Positions 1 to 6,207 of a stretch of 17,388 nucleotides of DNA are shown here, one piece after another. The first letter of the stretch is position 1. The number at the start of each line of letters is the position of its first letter. Position numbers and translations under genes: made by a program. The DNA lies in NCBI GenBank assembly GCA_021805305.1, contig JAJZFO010000179.1, positions 1 through 17,388 of the forward strand, written 5' to 3'. This DNA comes from Actinomycetes bacterium. GTDB taxonomy: Bacteria > Actinomycetota > Acidimicrobiia > Acidimicrobiales > RAAP-2. The notes under the pieces were generated by a model. The model did no database searches. It was not told the DNA's origin and worked only from the letters and a program-made list of their open reading frames with translations.

Positions 1-132
1 CTGATCGGAGTATGAACCCATGCGCGACATCTGCAACCAGAGGTTGCGTCGCGCGCGTTCAGAATAACTGTGGCTGACTTGGTGCTCACCATTGACGGCG
101 ATACCATCAGTGAAGATCTCGTTGATGCTCAT
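1..132 (-). CDS. Class III (PLP) aminotransferase, N-terminal fragment
   Basis: Only the first 44 codons are visible; the gene runs off the left edge. It starts with ATG at 132-130, and this ATG overlaps the TGA stop of the upstream lrp-type gene as ATGA, so the two are probably translationally coupled. The fragment ends with RRNLWLQMSRMGSYSDQ, which resembles the N-terminal helix of actinobacterial class III aminotransferases (typically HLWMHFTRMS followed by the first strand). Such enzymes move an amino group from putrescine, other diamines, GABA or beta-alanine to pyruvate or 2-oxoglutarate in the cytoplasm. The neighbours (Lrp regulator, aminobutyraldehyde-type dehydrogenase, alanine dehydrogenase) support a diamine:pyruvate enzyme. 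The PLP lysine lies outside the window, so family is likely but substrate is inference. Confidence 0.6.
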   Translation of the reverse strand, partial: MSINEIFTDGIAVNGEHQVSHSYSERARRNLWLQMSRMGSYSDQ

Positions 133-650
133 TTCGTTCCCCAAGCGTAGGTCTGTTTTGAGAGTTTCAAATACAGAAAGGTTTCAACTTCGGTCACCCC
201 GGGAATACTCCGGATGGAGTCATTCAAGAGGTGCACCAATGCGTTGTCGTCGATGGCAATGACCTCGGCGATGATGTCGAAGCTCCCCGCGGTCATGACC
301 ACGTAGTTCGCTTCCTCAATGGCCGCCACTCGATCGGCGACCAGACGGACGTCACCGTGGACCCGGATCCCGATCAGCGCTTCGCGGCCGTAGCCGAGTT
401 GCAACGGATCAGTGATCGCGACGATCTGCATGACGCCCGCGTCGCGGAGACGTTGGACGCGCCGACGCACGCCCGCCTCCGACAGTCCAACCTCCTCAGC
501 GATCGCCCCGTACGGTCGGCGTCCGTCGTGCTGCAAGAGCCCGATGATCTGTCGATCGATGGCGTCGAGAGTACCCGGGAGGGCAACGAGTTCCGTGGAG
601 GAACGATCATTGCTCTTGGGGCTCGACTTGTGAGGTTTGGCTGCTGGCAT
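129..650 (-). CDS. Lrp/AsnC family transcriptional regulator
   Basis: This is a 173-residue feast/famine regulator. After a polar N-terminal tail of about 27 residues, a winged helix-turn-helix spans roughly residues 28-75 (LDAIDRQIIGLLQHDGRRPY, then the recognition region EVGLSEAGVRRRVQRL). A RAM ligand-binding/oligomerisation domain spans about 90-163. The frame is open to a GTG at 680, but the ATG at 650 is preceded by GGAGAAACCA, a good Shine-Dalgarno sequence, whereas the GTG has none; I therefore use 650. A TATAAT -10 lies upstream at 705-700. The stop TGA overlaps the start of the aminotransferase. By family, such proteins sense amino acids and often control adjacent amine or amino-acid catabolic genes and themselves. 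The divergent dehydrogenase is the likely target. The family call is firm; the effector is unknown. Confidence 0.93.
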   Translation of the reverse strand: MPAAKPHKSSPKSNDRSSTELVALPGTLDAIDRQIIGLLQHDGRRPYGAIAEEVGLSEAGVRRRVQRLRDAGVMQIVAITDPLQLGYGREALIGIRVHGDVRLVADRVAAIEEANYVVMTAGSFDIIAEVIAIDDNALVHLLNDSIRSIPGVTEVETFLYLKLSKQTYAWGTK

Positions 651-699
651 TGGTTTCTCCCGCTCGGATGTCTGCGACACCCAGGCTGCGGATAGAGCA

Positions 700-705
700 A
701 TTATA
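700..705 (-). promoter_or_regulatory. -10 box of the lrp-type gene
   Basis: The minus strand reads TATAAT here, a perfect consensus -10, about 50 bases upstream of the ATG at 650. This predicts a 5' leader of roughly 40 bases containing the GGAGAA ribosome site. No good -35 exists at 16-18 bp spacing (CGGAAT or similar at 723-728), which fits a promoter dependent on or controlled by a bound regulator. Confidence 0.5.
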
Positions 706-721
706 GCGGCCTTGGACGCCT

Positions 722-749
722 AATTCCGTGGTGAATTGTCAATTCCGTG
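722..749. promoter_or_regulatory. Candidate Lrp-type operator: palindrome plus direct repeats
   Basis: A 13-bp perfect palindrome, GAATTG-T-CAATTC, lies at 733-745. It is flanked and overlapped by two copies of AATTCCGTG at 722-730 and 741-749, start-to-start 19 bp. This AT-rich island sits in otherwise GC-rich DNA, between the divergent lrp-type gene and the aldehyde dehydrogenase and just upstream of the lrp -10. Lrp/AsnC dimers bind AT-rich palindromes and often occupy phased repeats, so autoregulation plus control of the divergent gene is a reasonable inference. Confidence 0.55.
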
Positions 750-806
750 TTAAAAACGCTGGTGAGCGCTTGATGAGGTACGGAAACTCTGGCAGAGTGG
801 CTGATA

Positions 807-826
807 GCGGGACTGTTTCGTCCCGC
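807..826 (+). other. Stem-loop in the leader of the aldehyde dehydrogenase gene
   Basis: GCGGGAC (807-813), a 6-base loop TGTTTC, and GTCCCGC (820-826) form a perfect 7-bp stem ending 18 bases before the chosen ATG at 845 and just before the AGAGG ribosome site. It may be an operator or an mRNA structure affecting initiation. It has no U-tract, so it is not a typical terminator. Confidence 0.35.
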
Positions 827-844
827 GGGAAAGCAGAGGTCGCC

Positions 845-2272
845 ATGCGCCGTTTGTCGAATTTCATCGATGGCGAGATGGTCGCTCCCCAGAGCGGCCA
901 GTACGTCGAACTGATCAACCCGGGGACCGGAGAACCCTTCGCCGAGATGCCGGTGTCCAACGCCGCCGACGTCGACGCGGCGATGGCGTCCGCGGCCGCG
1001 GCGTTCACCTCGTGGCGGCGTACGACCCCCTCACAGCGCAGTCTCGCGCTCCTGCAGATCGCCGATCTCCTCGAGGCCAACGCGCAGCGCCTCGTCGACA
1101 CCGAGACCGAGAACTGCGGCAAGATCATCCCGGTGACCCTCAGTGAGGAGATCCCGCCGATGATCGACCAGATCCGTTTCTTCGCCGGGGCCGCCCGGGT
1201 ACTCGAGGGCCGCGCCGCCACGGAGTACATGCCGGGCATGACCAGTTACATCCGTCGCGAGCCCATTGGCGTGTGCGCGGCGGTCACGCCCTGGAACTAC
1301 CCCATGCTGATGGCCGTGTGGAAGTGGGCACCGGCGCTGGCGGCCGGGAACACCATGGTCATCAAGCCCGGTGATTCGACACCGGCGTCGACGCTGCTGA
1401 TGGCTGAACTGATGGCCGAGATCCTCCCGCCGGGGGTTTTCAACGTGGTCTGCGGCGACCGCGACACCGGACGAGCGTTGGTGGTGCACCCCACCCCCGC
1501 GATGATCTCGGTGACCGGGTCGGTTCGCGCGGGGATGGAGGTGGCGTCCTCGGCCTCGGCGTCGCTCAAGCGCGTGCACCTCGAACTCGGTGGCAAGGCG
1601 CCGGTGGTCGTCTTTGACGACGTCGACATCGCCGCCGCTGCCGCGGGCATCGCCATCGGTGGCTTCTTCAACGCCGGCCAGGACTGCACGGCGGCCACGC
1701 GCGTGTTGGTCGCGCCCTCGGCCTACGGCGACTTCGTCGACGCACTCGCCGACGAGGCGCGCCGCACCGTGATCGGCCTGCGCGACAACGAGGACGCCTT
1801 GTTCGGTCCCGTGAACAACGTCAATCAGCTCGAGCGCGTGACGGGCATGCTCAATCGCAAGCCCACTCACGCGACCTTCGCCGCGGGCGGTGAACGGGTG
1901 GGGGACAAGGGCTACTTCGTCGCGCCCACCGTGGTGGCGGACCTGCACCAGGACGACGAAATGATCCAGACCGAGATCTTCGGGCCCGTCATCACCGTGC
2001 AGAAGTTCAGTGACGACGACGAGGCCTTGGCGTGGGCCAACGGAGTGGAGTACGGGTTGGCCTCGTCGGTGTGGACGAATAATCACGGCCGCGCGATGCG
2101 CTTCACCCGGGACCTGGACTTCGGATGCGTGTGGGTCAACACGCACATCCCCATCGTCGCCGAGATGCCCCACGGGGGTTTCAAGCGTTCGGGCTACGGC
2201 AAGGACCTCTCGGTGTACGGATTCGAGGACTACACCCGGGTCAAGCACGTGATGCACAACATCGACGTATGA
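845..2272 (+). CDS. patD: Aldehyde dehydrogenase, gamma-aminobutyraldehyde type
   Basis: This 475-residue cytoplasmic NAD(P)-dependent aldehyde dehydrogenase is of standard family length. The catalytic set is intact: PWNYP with Asn151, Glu247 in HLELGG, and nucleophile Cys281 in NAGQDCTAATR. The C-terminus AEMPHGGFKRSGYGKD followed by LSVYGFEDYT is the signature I associate with aminobutyraldehyde dehydrogenases such as E. coli PatD/YdcW, which oxidise 4-aminobutanal (from putrescine) to GABA. The frame is open upstream to 728, but ATG 845 starts the conserved N-terminus (RRLSNFIDGEMV) and has AGAGG five bases before it, so I use it. It is divergent from the Lrp regulator and the aminotransferase, its likely pathway partner. 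Betaine aldehyde or another omega-aminoaldehyde is an alternative substrate. Its TGA is the only non-overlapping TGA stop in the window. Confidence 0.88.
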   Translation: MRRLSNFIDGEMVAPQSGQYVELINPGTGEPFAEMPVSNAADVDAAMASAAAAFTSWRRTTPSQRSLALLQIADLLEANAQRLVDTETENCGKIIPVTLSEEIPPMIDQIRFFAGAARVLEGRAATEYMPGMTSYIRREPIGVCAAVTPWNYPMLMAVWKWAPALAAGNTMVIKPGDSTPASTLLMAELMAEILPPGVFNVVCGDRDTGRALVVHPTPAMISVTGSVRAGMEVASSASASLKRVHLELGGKAPVVVFDDVDIAAAAAGIAIGGFFNAGQDCTAATRVLVAPSAYGDFVDALADEARRTVIGLRDNEDALFGPVNNVNQLERVTGMLNRKPTHATFAAGGERVGDKGYFVAPTVVADLHQDDEMIQTEIFGPVITVQKFSDDDEALAWANGVEYGLASSVWTNNHGRAMRFTRDLDFGCVWVNTHIPIVAEMPHGGFKRSGYGKDLSVYGFEDYTRVKHVMHNIDV

Positions 2273-2365
2273 GCGTGGAGTCGCGGTGTCGCCGCCGCGC
2301 ATGACGAGGGCCGAGTTCGTCCCCGCAGCGAAGGTGCGCGGTGTCGAGCATGGTCGTGACGCCCG

Positions 2366-2396
2366 GCCACGCCGCGTTCGACGGTAGTAGCGTGGC
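2366..2396 (+). promoter_or_regulatory. Possible ald promoter/operator region
   Basis: The 155-base gap before ald has no convincing gene. It contains an inverted repeat GCCACGC (2366-2372) / GCGTGGC (2390-2396) with a 17-base spacer. A TAGCGT (2388-2393) that fits the TANNNT -10 form overlaps the right arm. A start near 2400 would leave a short leader with the AAAGGA ribosome site at 2414-2419. No recognisable -35 is visible. The call is tentative. Confidence 0.28.
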
Positions 2397-2427
2397 GTCG
2401 TCTCACTTCAAGAAAGGATGATCAACG

Positions 2428-3546
2428 ATGATCATCGGTGTACCGAAAGAAATCAAGACGGACGAGAACCGCGTGGCGCTCACTCCCGCGGGCGTGCGCG
2501 AGTTCACCTCCTCGGGCCATCAGGTCCTCATCGAGTCGGGCGCGGGGGTGGGTTCGTCGATATCGGACGACGCCTTCGTGGCGAACGGCGCCACCATCGT
2601 GGCGAGTGCCGACGACGTCTGGGCTCACGCGGACCTCGTGTTGAAGGTGAAGGAACCTATTGCCGCGGAGTATCACCGTTTGTCCGCGCGAACCGACCAG
2701 GTTCTCTTTACCTACCTGCACCTCGCGGCATCGCGAGAGTGCACCGACGCCCTGGTGGCGTCGAACAACGTGGCCATCGCCTATGAGACGGTGCGACTGC
2801 GTGACAACTCTCTCCCGCTGCTGACGCCGATGAGCGAAGTGGCGGGACGCATGGCCCCCATGATGGGCGCGCACCACCTGATGCGTCCCGGCGGCGGCCA
2901 CGGCACCCTCATCGGTGGGGTGCCGGGCGTGGCACCGGCCAATGTCGTGGTGATCGGTGCGGGGGTGGCCGGGCTGGCCGCCGCGACCGTCGCGGCGGGA
3001 CTGCACGCCAACGTCAAGGTCCTCGATCGCAACCTCGAACGACTGCGCCAGGTGGACATCCACTTCGACGGTCGTGTGCAGACCATTGCGTCGTCCACTC
3101 TCTCGCTCGAAGAGGCCTGTCTCGACGCCGACATCGTGATCGGCGCCGTCTTGGTGGTGGGGGCCAAGGCTCCCAAGTTGGTCTCCAACGACCTCGTCGC
3201 GCGGATGAAGGACGGCTCGGTCCTGGTCGATATCTCGGTGGACCAGGGGGGGTGCTTCGAAGCCACTCGCGCCACCACCCATTCGAACCCGACGTTCGTG
3301 GTCAACGGCTGCGTGTTCTACTGCGTGGCCAACATGCCCGGCGCCGTGCCGACGACATCGACGCACGCGCTGGCCAACGCGACCCTGCCCTACGCGTTGG
3401 AGCTCGCGCGACTGGGCTGGCGGGAGGCCGCGAGGGCCGACGAGTCGTTGGGCGAGGGGGTCAACGTGGTCCACGGCGCCGTCGTCTACGGGCCAGTGGC
3501 CGACGCCCTCGAGATGACGCACACGCCACTGCACTCGCTGCTCTAG
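2428..3546 (+). CDS. ald: Alanine dehydrogenase
   Basis: The 372-residue protein catalyses the reversible NAD-dependent deamination of L-alanine to pyruvate and ammonia in the cytoplasm. The N-terminus MIIGVPKEIKTDENRVALTP is the family start. Pyruvate/catalytic residues are Lys75 (LLKVKEP-like context), His98 (TYLHLAASRE) and Asp272 (DISVDQGGC). A Rossmann motif VVIGAGVAGLAA follows GGVPGVAPAN near residue 172, and CVANMPGAVPTTST sits near residue 303. Numbering is shifted by two relative to mycobacterial Ald because of a two-residue insertion before His98. ATG 2428 has AAAGGA eight bases upstream. It follows the aminobutyraldehyde-type dehydrogenase and could recycle alanine made by the pyruvate-dependent aminotransferase. 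It ends in TAG directly abutting the stop of the convergent gene at 3547. Confidence 0.97.
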   Translation: MIIGVPKEIKTDENRVALTPAGVREFTSSGHQVLIESGAGVGSSISDDAFVANGATIVASADDVWAHADLVLKVKEPIAAEYHRLSARTDQVLFTYLHLAASRECTDALVASNNVAIAYETVRLRDNSLPLLTPMSEVAGRMAPMMGAHHLMRPGGGHGTLIGGVPGVAPANVVVIGAGVAGLAAATVAAGLHANVKVLDRNLERLRQVDIHFDGRVQTIASSTLSLEEACLDADIVIGAVLVVGAKAPKLVSNDLVARMKDGSVLVDISVDQGGCFEATRATTHSNPTFVVNGCVFYCVANMPGAVPTTSTHALANATLPYALELARLGWREAARADESLGEGVNVVHGAVVYGPVADALEMTHTPLHSLL

Positions 3547-3557
3547 CTAGAGCGAGT
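3533..3557. terminator. Palindromic structure at the ald/DUF5522 stop-stop junction
   Basis: The two TAG stops meet back to back in the 12-bp palindrome CTCTAGCTAGAG (3541-3552). ACTCG before it pairs with CGAGT after it if a 3-base CTG bulge is allowed, giving an 8-bp stem around a 6-base TAGCTA loop. There is no U-tract on either side. It could act as a weak bidirectional terminator or a ribosome-release/processing structure. This is inferred from symmetry only. Confidence 0.3.
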
Positions 3558-3762
3558 CCACCCACGGACAGTGGCGACAGCCGCTGTCGCAACAGGCGCC
3601 TCGTTCGAGGTGCGCGGCGCGGGTCTGCACGATGAGTCCGGTGCGCGGGTCGAGGTAGGTCCGTCGACCGTGGGCGACCGCGTCGTCGTGGGCCGCCATG
3701 ATTTGCGCGTAGTCGGCCCGGGCGGGATCGAGACGCGACGGGTCTGGCGCCGAGGTCGTCAA
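3547..3762 (-). CDS. Small Cys-rich DUF5522-type protein
   Basis: This 71-residue protein has a C-terminal motif HLERGACCDSGCRHCPW preceded by YLDPRTGLIVQTR. The pattern, four cysteines (57, 58, 62, 65) with His51 and His64, matches the DUF5522 family as I remember it, whose function is not established. Metal binding (zinc or iron-sulfur) is plausible from the cluster but unproven. The start is TTG at 3762-3760, overlapping the TGA of the upstream oxidoreductase as TTGA, which argues for translational coupling. No better start lies downstream that keeps the N-terminal helix. Its TAG abuts the ald TAG without a spacer. No signal peptide or membrane segment is visible. Confidence 0.82.
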   Translation of the reverse strand: MTTSAPDPSRLDPARADYAQIMAAHDDAVAHGRRTYLDPRTGLIVQTRAAHLERGACCDSGCRHCPWVDSL

Positions 3763-4718
3763 CGCGTCTCGGATCGCGTCGACAGGAGAACCTTGCCGAA
3801 CTTGCCCGGTGTGGCGAAGAAGGCGTAGGCGTCCTCCGCTTGCTCCAAATCGAACGTGGCGGCCAGGGGTACGGTGATCTCCCCGCGACGCCAGGGTTCG
3901 ATCAGGGCCTCGCGCACGTGGGCGATCACCGCGGCTTTTTCCTCGTCGCGGCGCGCACGCAACGTCGAACCGGTCAAGGTGGCGCGTGATTGCATGATGT
4001 TCAACAAGTTCACCTCGGCGCGCGACCCCCCGCCGGCGACGCCGATGACCACGATGCGCGCGAAGGGGGCCAGACGGTTCTGTGCCAGTTGTAGGTGGGC
4101 GGCGCCCACCAGTTCGATGACGACGTCCACGCGCTCGATGTTCCCCACGTCCTCGAGGAGGACCACCTCGTTCGCCCCCAGATCACGCAGGGCGGCTTCG
4201 TGGGTGTTGGTGCGCGTGACGGCGGTCACGTGAGCGCCGAGCAGGCGTCCGATCTGGACCGCCGCGACGCCGACGCCACCCGTCGCGCCCGAGACCAGTA
4301 GTCGCTCGCCGGAACCCAGCCGCCCCTGGAGGACGAGGGCGTCGTAGGCGGTGATGAACGCCTCGGCGAATCCGCCCGCCTCGTCCATCTCCACCTCGTC
4401 GGGCAGTTCGATGAGGTGCGCCGCCGGCACGCGAACGAGCGTCGCCTGCGCGCCGCCGCCGACGATCGCGCACACTCGACGACCGAGCCACCCGGGGTCC
4501 ACGCCGGGCCCGACCTGGTCGACGAGCCCGGAGAATTCCATGCCGGGGATGTCCTCGGGCCACCCGGCGGGTGGTGGGTAGACCCCGCGGCGCTGCAGGA
4601 GGTCGGCGGCGTTGATGCCGGCGAAGTGGCTCGCGACCACCACCTCGCCGGGGCCCGCCACGGGATCGGGGCGCTCCTGGCAGACGAGGGAATCGTGGTC
4701 GATCACGGTAGCGCGCAC
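3759..4718 (-). CDS. NAD(P)H:quinone oxidoreductase, PIG3-like MDR family
   Basis: This 319-residue medium-chain dehydrogenase/reductase lacks the zinc ligands of alcohol dehydrogenases. The N-terminal catalytic fold carries INAADLLQRRGVYPPP (residues 35-50), typical of the PIG3/TP53I3 quinone oxidoreductase subgroup. The nucleotide-binding motif is SGATGGVGVAAVQIG (143-157), and the C-terminus FATPGKFGKVLL closes the fold. By family it reduces quinones with NADPH in the cytoplasm, in redox or detoxification roles. The start is GTG at 4718-4716, without a Shine-Dalgarno sequence but with TAAAGT six bases upstream, a leaderless arrangement. It overlaps the downstream DUF5522 gene by four bases and is divergent from the peroxidase across only 51 bases, so a shared oxidative-stress role is a reasonable inference. 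Confidence 0.9.
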   Translation of the reverse strand: MRATVIDHDSLVCQERPDPVAGPGEVVVASHFAGINAADLLQRRGVYPPPAGWPEDIPGMEFSGLVDQVGPGVDPGWLGRRVCAIVGGGAQATLVRVPAAHLIELPDEVEMDEAGGFAEAFITAYDALVLQGRLGSGERLLVSGATGGVGVAAVQIGRLLGAHVTAVTRTNTHEAALRDLGANEVVLLEDVGNIERVDVVIELVGAAHLQLAQNRLAPFARIVVIGVAGGGSRAEVNLLNIMQSRATLTGSTLRARRDEEKAAVIAHVREALIEPWRRGEITVPLAATFDLEQAEDAYAFFATPGKFGKVLLSTRSETR

Positions 4719-4724
4719 GTTCTG

Positions 4725-4730
4725 ACTTTA
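4725..4730 (-). promoter_or_regulatory. -10 box (TAAAGT) of the quinone oxidoreductase, leaderless
   Basis: The minus strand reads TAAAGT, six bases before the GTG start, with no ribosome-binding site between. This is the spacing expected when transcription begins at the start codon, as is common in Actinobacteria. Confidence 0.5.
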
Positions 4731-4756
4731 GGTGAACGACCGCGCGATGAATCCGG

Positions 4757-4762
4757 TAGTTT
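4757..4762 (+). promoter_or_regulatory. -10 box (TAGTTT) of the peroxidase gene, leaderless
   Basis: TAGTTT fits TANNNT and lies seven bases before ATG 4770; no Shine-Dalgarno sequence is present. It faces the oppositely oriented TAAAGT at 4730-4725, so both divergent promoters fit into a 51-base spacer. Confidence 0.55.
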
Positions 4763-4769
4763 GCACACC

Positions 4770-5252
4770 ATGAGCCTCTACGACATTCCTGTTCACACTC
4801 TCGCGGGCGAGCCGAGTTCGCTGGCGCCCTACCGTGACGAGACCGTTCTCATCGTCAACGTGGCGTCCAAGTGCGGCCTGACGCCACAGTACGAGGGACT
4901 GGAGAAACTACAAGAGACCTACGGCGCCCTCGGATTCAGTGTGCTGGGTTTCCCCTGCAATCAGTTCATGGGGCAAGAGCCGGGCACGGCCGAGGAGATC
5001 CAGACCTTCTGCTCTACGACGTACGGGGTGACCTTTCCCCTCTTTGAGAAGATCGACGTCAACGGCGAAGCGCGTCACCCGATCTATGAGCAGTTGGTGA
5101 CTGTCGCCGACGCGGAGGGCTACAGCGGGGACATTCGATGGAACTTCGAGAAGTTCCTGGTGTCGCCCGACGGTGTGGTGCAGCGCTTCGCCCCCCAGGT
5201 CACTCCCGAAGACCCGGCGCTACGCATCGCGATCGAGTCGGCGCTGCACTAG
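4770..5252 (+). CDS. Glutathione peroxidase family protein (probable thioredoxin-dependent peroxidase)
   Basis: This 160-residue peroxidase of standard bacterial length reduces hydrogen peroxide and organic hydroperoxides. The peroxidatic cysteine is Cys35 in NVASKCGLTPQY (cysteine, not selenocysteine). The catalytic partners are Gln69 in GFPCNQFMGQEPG and Trp124/Asn125 in RWNFEKFL. Cys81 in FCSTTYGVTFP sits where the resolving cysteine of thioredoxin-dependent members is found, so thioredoxin is a likelier reductant than glutathione; actinobacteria generally lack glutathione. The start ATG 4770 is leaderless by position. It is divergent from the quinone oxidoreductase. Its TAG shares the bases CTAG (5249-5252) with the TAG of the convergent acetyltransferase. 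Confidence 0.95.
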   Translation: MSLYDIPVHTLAGEPSSLAPYRDETVLIVNVASKCGLTPQYEGLEKLQETYGALGFSVLGFPCNQFMGQEPGTAEEIQTFCSTTYGVTFPLFEKIDVNGEARHPIYEQLVTVADAEGYSGDIRWNFEKFLVSPDGVVQRFAPQVTPEDPALRIAIESALH

Positions 5253-6172
5253 GCGTCGAGCGAACGGCGCAGCTGCACGTAGGTGGGGCGAAAGCCCAAC
5301 TTCGACCACAACGACGTGGCGCGCTGGTTGTCGATGTGCCATCGAACCTCGGCGAAGGCGAATCCGTCGTCGATGGCGTCGTTGAGGACGCTGTGCACGA
5401 GGCGAGTCGCCAGGCCCCGACGACGCTCGCGCGGATCGACCGCCAGGGAACTGAGACAGACCGTGTCGTCGTGACTCCCGCGCAACGGTGGTTGGCGAAA
5501 GCTGACGCACTGCGCCACGGGACGACCCTCGATCTCCACCAGGCGGTAGAGGTACTCGGGATCCTCCAGCAGTTCACGGACGTCGGCCAGGGTGGCTGCG
5601 CGCTGGGCGCCACTGAGCGATTCCGGTTCGATGCCCTGGGCCGCGTCGATCAGGGCGTCAAAGGCCAGCGCGACGTCGAGGTCGTTCCCGTCGCCTTGGC
5701 GCAGACGCTCCGCGGCGGGCCAGGTGACGTCGAAACGATGCGTGAGGGCGAGCGAACCCCGTACGCTCACGACGCGGTATCCGCGCTCCACCCAGTCCTG
5801 GGTACCGTTGCCCGCCAGGGCCCACACCAGATGGGCGCTCGAGCCCGACTCGCGCCACGTGCGGTACGCGCTCTCGCAGAGGTTGTCGAGGACGTTCTCG
5901 AACTCGTAGGAGAAGCCGTCGGGTCCGGTCCACGTCTGTCGACCACGCCACGGATCGTCGAGCGTCGCCCCATAGAGGTGACCGCGCAGGCGGCCGCAGG
6001 AGTCCTCGACCCACACCGGACTGGTGGCATGCGCGAGGGCTGCTTCGAAGTCCTGGCGCGAGAAGTCATTCGCGACCAATGGTTCGATCGCCGCGTCGCG
6101 CGCGAGCTGGTTCGCGACGCGCTGGGCGATGGCGGAGGCGTCGCTCTTGACGCCGCGACGAACGGGACTCAC
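5249..6172 (-). CDS. GNAT family N-acetyltransferase
   Basis: This 307-residue protein has a clear GNAT domain in its C-terminal half (about residues 165-305). The acetyl-CoA pyrophosphate loop is at VDPRERRRGLATRL (245-258, Arg252-Gly253-x-Ala255), followed by EVRWHIDNQRATSLWSKLGF, the typical Asn and GF ending. The N-terminal half (about 40-145) has weaker similarity in layout, including WVERGYRVV, and may be a degenerate second GNAT fold. The substrate cannot be read from the sequence. The start is GTG at 6172-6170 with TACGGT seven bases upstream and no Shine-Dalgarno sequence, a leaderless pattern. It is divergent from the HAD phosphatase gene across 35 bases and convergent with the peroxidase gene, overlapping by the shared CTAG. 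Confidence 0.88.
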   Translation of the reverse strand: MSPVRRGVKSDASAIAQRVANQLARDAAIEPLVANDFSRQDFEAALAHATSPVWVEDSCGRLRGHLYGATLDDPWRGRQTWTGPDGFSYEFENVLDNLCESAYRTWRESGSSAHLVWALAGNGTQDWVERGYRVVSVRGSLALTHRFDVTWPAAERLRQGDGNDLDVALAFDALIDAAQGIEPESLSGAQRAATLADVRELLEDPEYLYRLVEIEGRPVAQCVSFRQPPLRGSHDDTVCLSSLAVDPRERRRGLATRLVHSVLNDAIDDGFAFAEVRWHIDNQRATSLWSKLGFRPTYVQLRRSLDA

Positions 6173-6179
6173 GAGTCAC

Positions 6180-6185
6180 ACCGTA
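6180..6185 (-). promoter_or_regulatory. -10 box (TACGGT) of the GNAT gene, leaderless
   Basis: The minus strand reads TACGGT, fitting TANNNT, with seven bases (GTGACTC) before the GTG start at 6172. No ribosome site is visible. The -35 region would lie inside the start of the divergent phosphatase gene. Confidence 0.45.
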
Positions 6186-6207
6186 GCGGCTGTGTCAAAG
6201 TAGAGCC

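Noticed and set aside
737..742. Minus-strand TTGACA as the -35 of the lrp-type gene
   Set aside because: It is 31 bases from the TATAAT at 705-700, far beyond 17 bp, and is simply part of the GAATTG-T-CAATTC palindrome.
1031..2302. 423-codon minus-strand open frame opposite the aldehyde dehydrogenase
   Set aside because: Composition is His/Arg/Val-rich without motifs, and it is antisense to a clear enzyme gene; long shadow frames are expected in GC-rich DNA.
2301..2387. 28-codon ORF (ATG 2301) between the aldehyde dehydrogenase and ald
   Set aside because: No ribosome site, Arg-rich product typical of chance frames, and nothing in the context supports it.
2422..3534. 370-codon minus-strand frame opposite ald
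   Set aside because: It mirrors ald almost exactly, lacks any recognisable domain and has no start signals; a codon-bias shadow.
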